A stretch of 64,000 nucleotides of DNA. Origin: Mycobacterium sp. NBC_00419. GTDB lineage: Bacteria > Actinomycetota > Actinomycetes > Mycobacteriales > Mycobacteriaceae. Each line of letters opens with the position of its first letter. The first letter of the stretch is position 1. Shown piece after piece: positions 61,362 through 64,000 of this stretch. The stretch is from contig NZ_CP107931.1 in NCBI RefSeq assembly GCF_036023875.1, positions 2,046,001 through 2,110,000 on the forward strand. The letters are read 5' to 3'. Under the pieces are notes generated by a model that saw only the letters and a program-made list of their open reading frames with translations, was not told the origin of the DNA and did no database searches. The position numbers and the translations under genes were made by a program.

Positions 61362-62819
61362 ATGAACGCTGCCCCGATGTCAGGGCGGACCGGTATGCAG
61401 GACCTCCTTACCCGCTCCCGGATCTCGGCCCCCTCGGCCACGGGACTGATCGTTGACGGTGCGGAGTACACCTTCGAGCAGTTGGCCACGGCCGCCGAGG
61501 CCCTTGCCGAGAAGCTGCCCCACCGAACGCGAGTGGTCGTTGTGCTGGCGAACAACGCCGCCTCCGTTGTCGCCGCCCAGGCCGTCTGGCTGGCGGGCTG
61601 CTCGATAGTGGCTGCCAGCCCGATGGTGCCCGAGGCGGAGGTACGGCGCCGCGCCGAGGTGACCGCGGCATCGGCCTACCTGGTTCCAGCCGCCGGTGAC
61701 AGTCTGGACGTCGAGATCCGTTCAACCGGGCGTCAGGAAACCGCGCCCACCGGCGAAGCGCTGGTGATGTTCACCTCCGGGACCACAGGCACACCGAAGG
61801 GGGCGTCGTTGACGTTCTCGGCGCTGCGCGGCAGCGTCGCCGGAATCGCCGCCGGCAACGGGCTCCCCGACGGCGGCCGCCCGCCTGCCGAACCGGCTCG
61901 CGACCCGCGGATCGTGCTGGTGCCGATCGCACATATGGGCGGCTTCCTGGGTGTGCTGACCGCATGGTGGTTGGGAAAGCCGGCCCTGCTGGTCGAAAAG
62001 TTCACCGCACAAAGGGTTTTCGATATCGCCCAACGCTGGCGGCTCGGCGTGCTGGGCCTTACCCCTGCGATGGTGTGGGAGCTGGCCCAAACTGAGCAGG
62101 ACGGCTCCCTGCCCGGCGTCGACAGCGTCATCGTGGGAACCGCGGCGATTCCCGAGGCCACCCGCCTGGCCTTCGAAGCCAAATATGATGTGCCGGTTCT
62201 GCGGAACTACGGCCAGACCGAGTTCGCGGGGGCGATCGCCTTCGAACGCCCCGGCGACGTGGCCGCAGGTAAGCGCCCCGAAGGTACGGTCGGCCGGGTG
62301 GCACCCGGGGTCGAGGTCGTCATCGTCGACCCGGAGGGCAGCGCCGTGGCCACCGGTGGGGTGGGCGAGATACTGGCACGTGCCGCCTCGGCGATGACCG
62401 GCTACCTCGGCGACGACGGCCGGCCCGCCGGCTCGGATGAATGGCTGCACACCGGCGATCTCGGCAGGCTCGACGACGACGGATTCCTCTTCGTGGTCGG
62501 ACGGGTTCGCGACATGGTCGTGTGCGGTGGATTCAATGTCTATCCCGCCCAGGTCGAAACGGCACTGAACGATCTGCCCGAAGTCGCCGACTCCGCGGTT
62601 GCCGGGCTGCCCGACGAGCGACTCGGTGAAGTGCCGGTCGCCGCTGTCGTCCTCAACAAGGGCGCACGGGCCGACGCCGAGAGTCTCCGCCAGGCTCTGC
62701 GATCCCGGCTGGCCCCCTACGAACTTCCCCGGCGACTGGTGTTCGTCGACGCGATTCCCCGCCATGACACCGGAAAGGTCAATCGTGACGAGATCGCTCG
62801 GATTGTGAAGACCCCATGA
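61362..62819 (+). CDS. AMP-dependent acyl-CoA synthetase (FadD-like)
   Basis: A 485-residue ANL-superfamily ligase: P-loop MFTSGTTGTPKGASLTF near residue 138, NYGQTEFAGAIAF near 283, WLHTGDLGRLDDDGFLFVVGRVRDMVVCGGFNVYP near 362-398 and the catalytic Lys in PRHDTGKVNRDEI near 472. ATG 61362 has AAGGAGG 6 bases ahead; the longer frame crossing the divergent region is rejected. Compact N-terminus (few residues before the core). Activates an acid for the acyl-CoA dehydrogenases encoded immediately downstream (ATGA overlap) and on the other strand. Confidence 0.9.
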   Translation: MNAAPMSGRTGMQDLLTRSRISAPSATGLIVDGAEYTFEQLATAAEALAEKLPHRTRVVVVLANNAASVVAAQAVWLAGCSIVAASPMVPEAEVRRRAEVTAASAYLVPAAGDSLDVEIRSTGRQETAPTGEALVMFTSGTTGTPKGASLTFSALRGSVAGIAAGNGLPDGGRPPAEPARDPRIVLVPIAHMGGFLGVLTAWWLGKPALLVEKFTAQRVFDIAQRWRLGVLGLTPAMVWELAQTEQDGSLPGVDSVIVGTAAIPEATRLAFEAKYDVPVLRNYGQTEFAGAIAFERPGDVAAGKRPEGTVGRVAPGVEVVIVDPEGSAVATGGVGEILARAASAMTGYLGDDGRPAGSDEWLHTGDLGRLDDDGFLFVVGRVRDMVVCGGFNVYPAQVETALNDLPEVADSAVAGLPDERLGEVPVAAVVLNKGARADAESLRQALRSRLAPYELPRRLVFVDAIPRHDTGKVNRDEIARIVKTP

Positions 62820-63958
62820 CCATGACCACCCGGACCTTCGACTCCACGAAGCTCACCGACGCCGAGTTCCGCGGACAACTGCAGAAGTGGTTCGCCGACA
62901 ACCCAGCACCGCAACTGCCTCCGCTTGCCGCAGTCGGTGATGACGATTCCACGGAATACCTTGCTGCCCAGCGCCAATGGCAACACCGCTTGGCCGACGC
63001 CGGCCTGGCCGGGATCGCGTGGCCCCGGGAGTACGGCGGGCAGGGCGCCTCACCGATGCGACAGCTGATCTTCCACGAGGAGCATCAACGTGCGGGCGGC
63101 CAAGGAGGGGAACCATTCTTCGTCGGTGTGTCACACGCTGGTCCCACGATCATCTCCCACGGGACAGACGAGCAGCGTCGCCAATGGTTGCCGGGAATTC
63201 TCAACGGTGATCTGCTCTTCGCGCAGTGCTTCTCCGAGCCTGGTGCCGGATCCGACCTCGCATCGATCGCCACGCGTGGGGTCATCAACGGCGAACACCT
63301 GGTGGTCACCGGCCAGAAGTGTTGGAACACCAGGGCTCACCAGGCCGACCTGTGTGAACTTCTGGTTCGCACCGACGCCTCGGATCGCTACGGCGGGCTG
63401 ACCTACCTCATCGCCGACATGCGCATTCCGGGCATCACGATTCGCCCTATCACCACGATCACCGGCCGCACCGAGTTCTGCGAGGTGTTCTTCGACGATG
63501 CCCGGATTCCGCTGACAAGTGTGCTGGGCAACGTCGGGGACGGCTGGGCCGTCGCCACGGCCACCCTGCTGTTCGAGCGCAGCACGGCCTTCGCCGGGAT
63601 GATCGTCGGACTGCAGCGGGTCGTGGTGGAGATCTCGCGGAACTGCGGCCGCGACCCGGTGCAACTCCATCGGTTGCAGGAACTGTCCGACGACGTGTTC
63701 GCGGTTCGAGCGCTGCTGTACAAGAGCGTCTCCGAGCAGGAGAACGGCGGCGAGCCCGGACCCGCCAGCAGCGCACTGAAGCTGGTTGCCACCGAATTGA
63801 ACTATGCCTTGCGGAAATTCGCGGCCCTGCTTGACTCGGCTGAGTTCGAGCGGTACTTCGAATCGTTCGGGCTGCGGATCGGCGGCGGTACCTCGGAAGT
63901 CCAGCGCAACATCCTCGCCGAGCGCGTCCTCGGTCTGCCCCGGGAGCCACGCCGATGA
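62816..63958 (+). CDS. Acyl-CoA dehydrogenase (FadE-like, catalytic type)
   Basis: A 380-residue ACAD: GIAWPREYGGQGASPMRQLIFHEEHQRAG near residue 62, FAQCFSEPGAGSDLASIATRG near 135, LLFERSTAFAGMIVG near 248 and the end RIGGGTSEVQRNILAERVLGLPREP. The last segment has Gly where MCAD-type enzymes have catalytic Glu (YEGT becomes IGGGT), but FER near 250 is at the isovaleryl-CoA-dehydrogenase Glu position, as in actinobacterial steroid-type ACADs. So this is the likely catalytic subunit. The start overlaps FadD (ATGA), and a following gene begins at 63955. Confidence 0.9.
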   Translation: MTMTTRTFDSTKLTDAEFRGQLQKWFADNPAPQLPPLAAVGDDDSTEYLAAQRQWQHRLADAGLAGIAWPREYGGQGASPMRQLIFHEEHQRAGGQGGEPFFVGVSHAGPTIISHGTDEQRRQWLPGILNGDLLFAQCFSEPGAGSDLASIATRGVINGEHLVVTGQKCWNTRAHQADLCELLVRTDASDRYGGLTYLIADMRIPGITIRPITTITGRTEFCEVFFDDARIPLTSVLGNVGDGWAVATATLLFERSTAFAGMIVGLQRVVVEISRNCGRDPVQLHRLQELSDDVFAVRALLYKSVSEQENGGEPGPASSALKLVATELNYALRKFAALLDSAEFERYFESFGLRIGGGTSEVQRNILAERVLGLPREPRR

Positions 63959-64000
63959 GCGGACCCGATCAGACGGTCCTCGCAGAGCTGACCGAGTTCT
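63955..64000 (+). CDS. Start of next gene in the FadD-FadE operon (truncated)
   Basis: ATG 63955 overlaps the FadE stop (ATGA) and reads MSGPDQTVLAELTEF up to the window end. Only 15 residues are visible, so no family can be named. Its tight coupling to the FadE gene makes a partner acyl-CoA dehydrogenase subunit a reasonable guess, no more. Confidence 0.55.
   Translation, partial: MSGPDQTVLAELTEF

Noticed and set aside
1..64000. Insertion sequences, phage genes or CRISPR arrays
   Set aside because: No transposase, integrase, cas-like protein or regularly spaced repeat was recognised in any frame or strand.

Overview
The window is a high-GC, densely packed actinobacterial chromosome segment, almost certainly from a Mycobacterium/Mycolicibacterium species. 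The supporting signs are many GTG starts, ATGA/GTGA four-base gene overlaps, mycofactocin-coupled dehydrogenases, DUF3073 and CPBP proteins, an encapsulin/DyP pair, and a gene order that, from memory, follows M. tuberculosis Rv0777-Rv0812 in inverted orientation. No rRNA, tRNA, CRISPR array or insertion sequence was recognised.

Bases 1-30,800 are mainly a conserved housekeeping block. It starts with the 3' part of an amino-acid ABC importer (permease, lipoprotein) and a small Gly/Pro-rich lipoprotein. Next come a PabC-like aminotransferase, a YgfZ-like folate protein and DUF3073. De novo purine genes follow, all on the minus strand: purM, purF, purL, purQ, purS and purC here, and purB at 39 kb. 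Between them lie a CPBP protease, an Abhydrolase_9 membrane protein, a VOC protein, a SnoaL/TetR pair, a CPA antiporter, an M18 aminopeptidase, DyP peroxidase plus encapsulin, an MBL hydrolase, SDRs, a peroxidase, a hydrolase and an intact oligopeptidase B.

Bases 30,800-37,320 look like an accessory insertion between the counterparts of Rv0779c and Rv0778 (cyp126). It holds a small secreted protein and a decayed fragment of a paralogue, a mycofactocin-type SDR, a Rieske oxygenase with two NTF2-fold partners, an amidohydrolase, a TetR regulator and a second mycofactocin-type SDR. Two intergenic sites share a palindromic motif that fits the TetR regulator. A CYP126-like P450 and purB then resume the conserved order.

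Bases 40,000-64,000 form a catabolic region. It contains SDRs, two amidohydrolase/TetR units, a single-domain and a fused two-domain CaiB/BaiF CoA-transferase, an aldehyde dehydrogenase, a third mycofactocin-type SDR, a P450, two acyl-CoA synthetase-like enzymes, two crotonase-fold proteins lacking the usual hydratase glutamates, a nitronate-monooxygenase-like flavoprotein, a two-hot-dog dehydratase and three acyl-CoA dehydrogenases, plus the start of one more gene. Together they suggest oxygenation, oxidation, CoA activation and beta-oxidation-like breakdown of a cyclic or branched hydrophobic substrate. The substrate cannot be read from the sequence.

Regulatory structure is unusually readable. 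There is an operator filling a promoter spacer at 16.85 kb, a three-hairpin leader before DUF3073, a candidate 13-codon gene with a near-complete Shine-Dalgarno at 2.1 kb, a branched inverted repeat after the encapsulin gene, and perfect palindromes in several divergent promoters.
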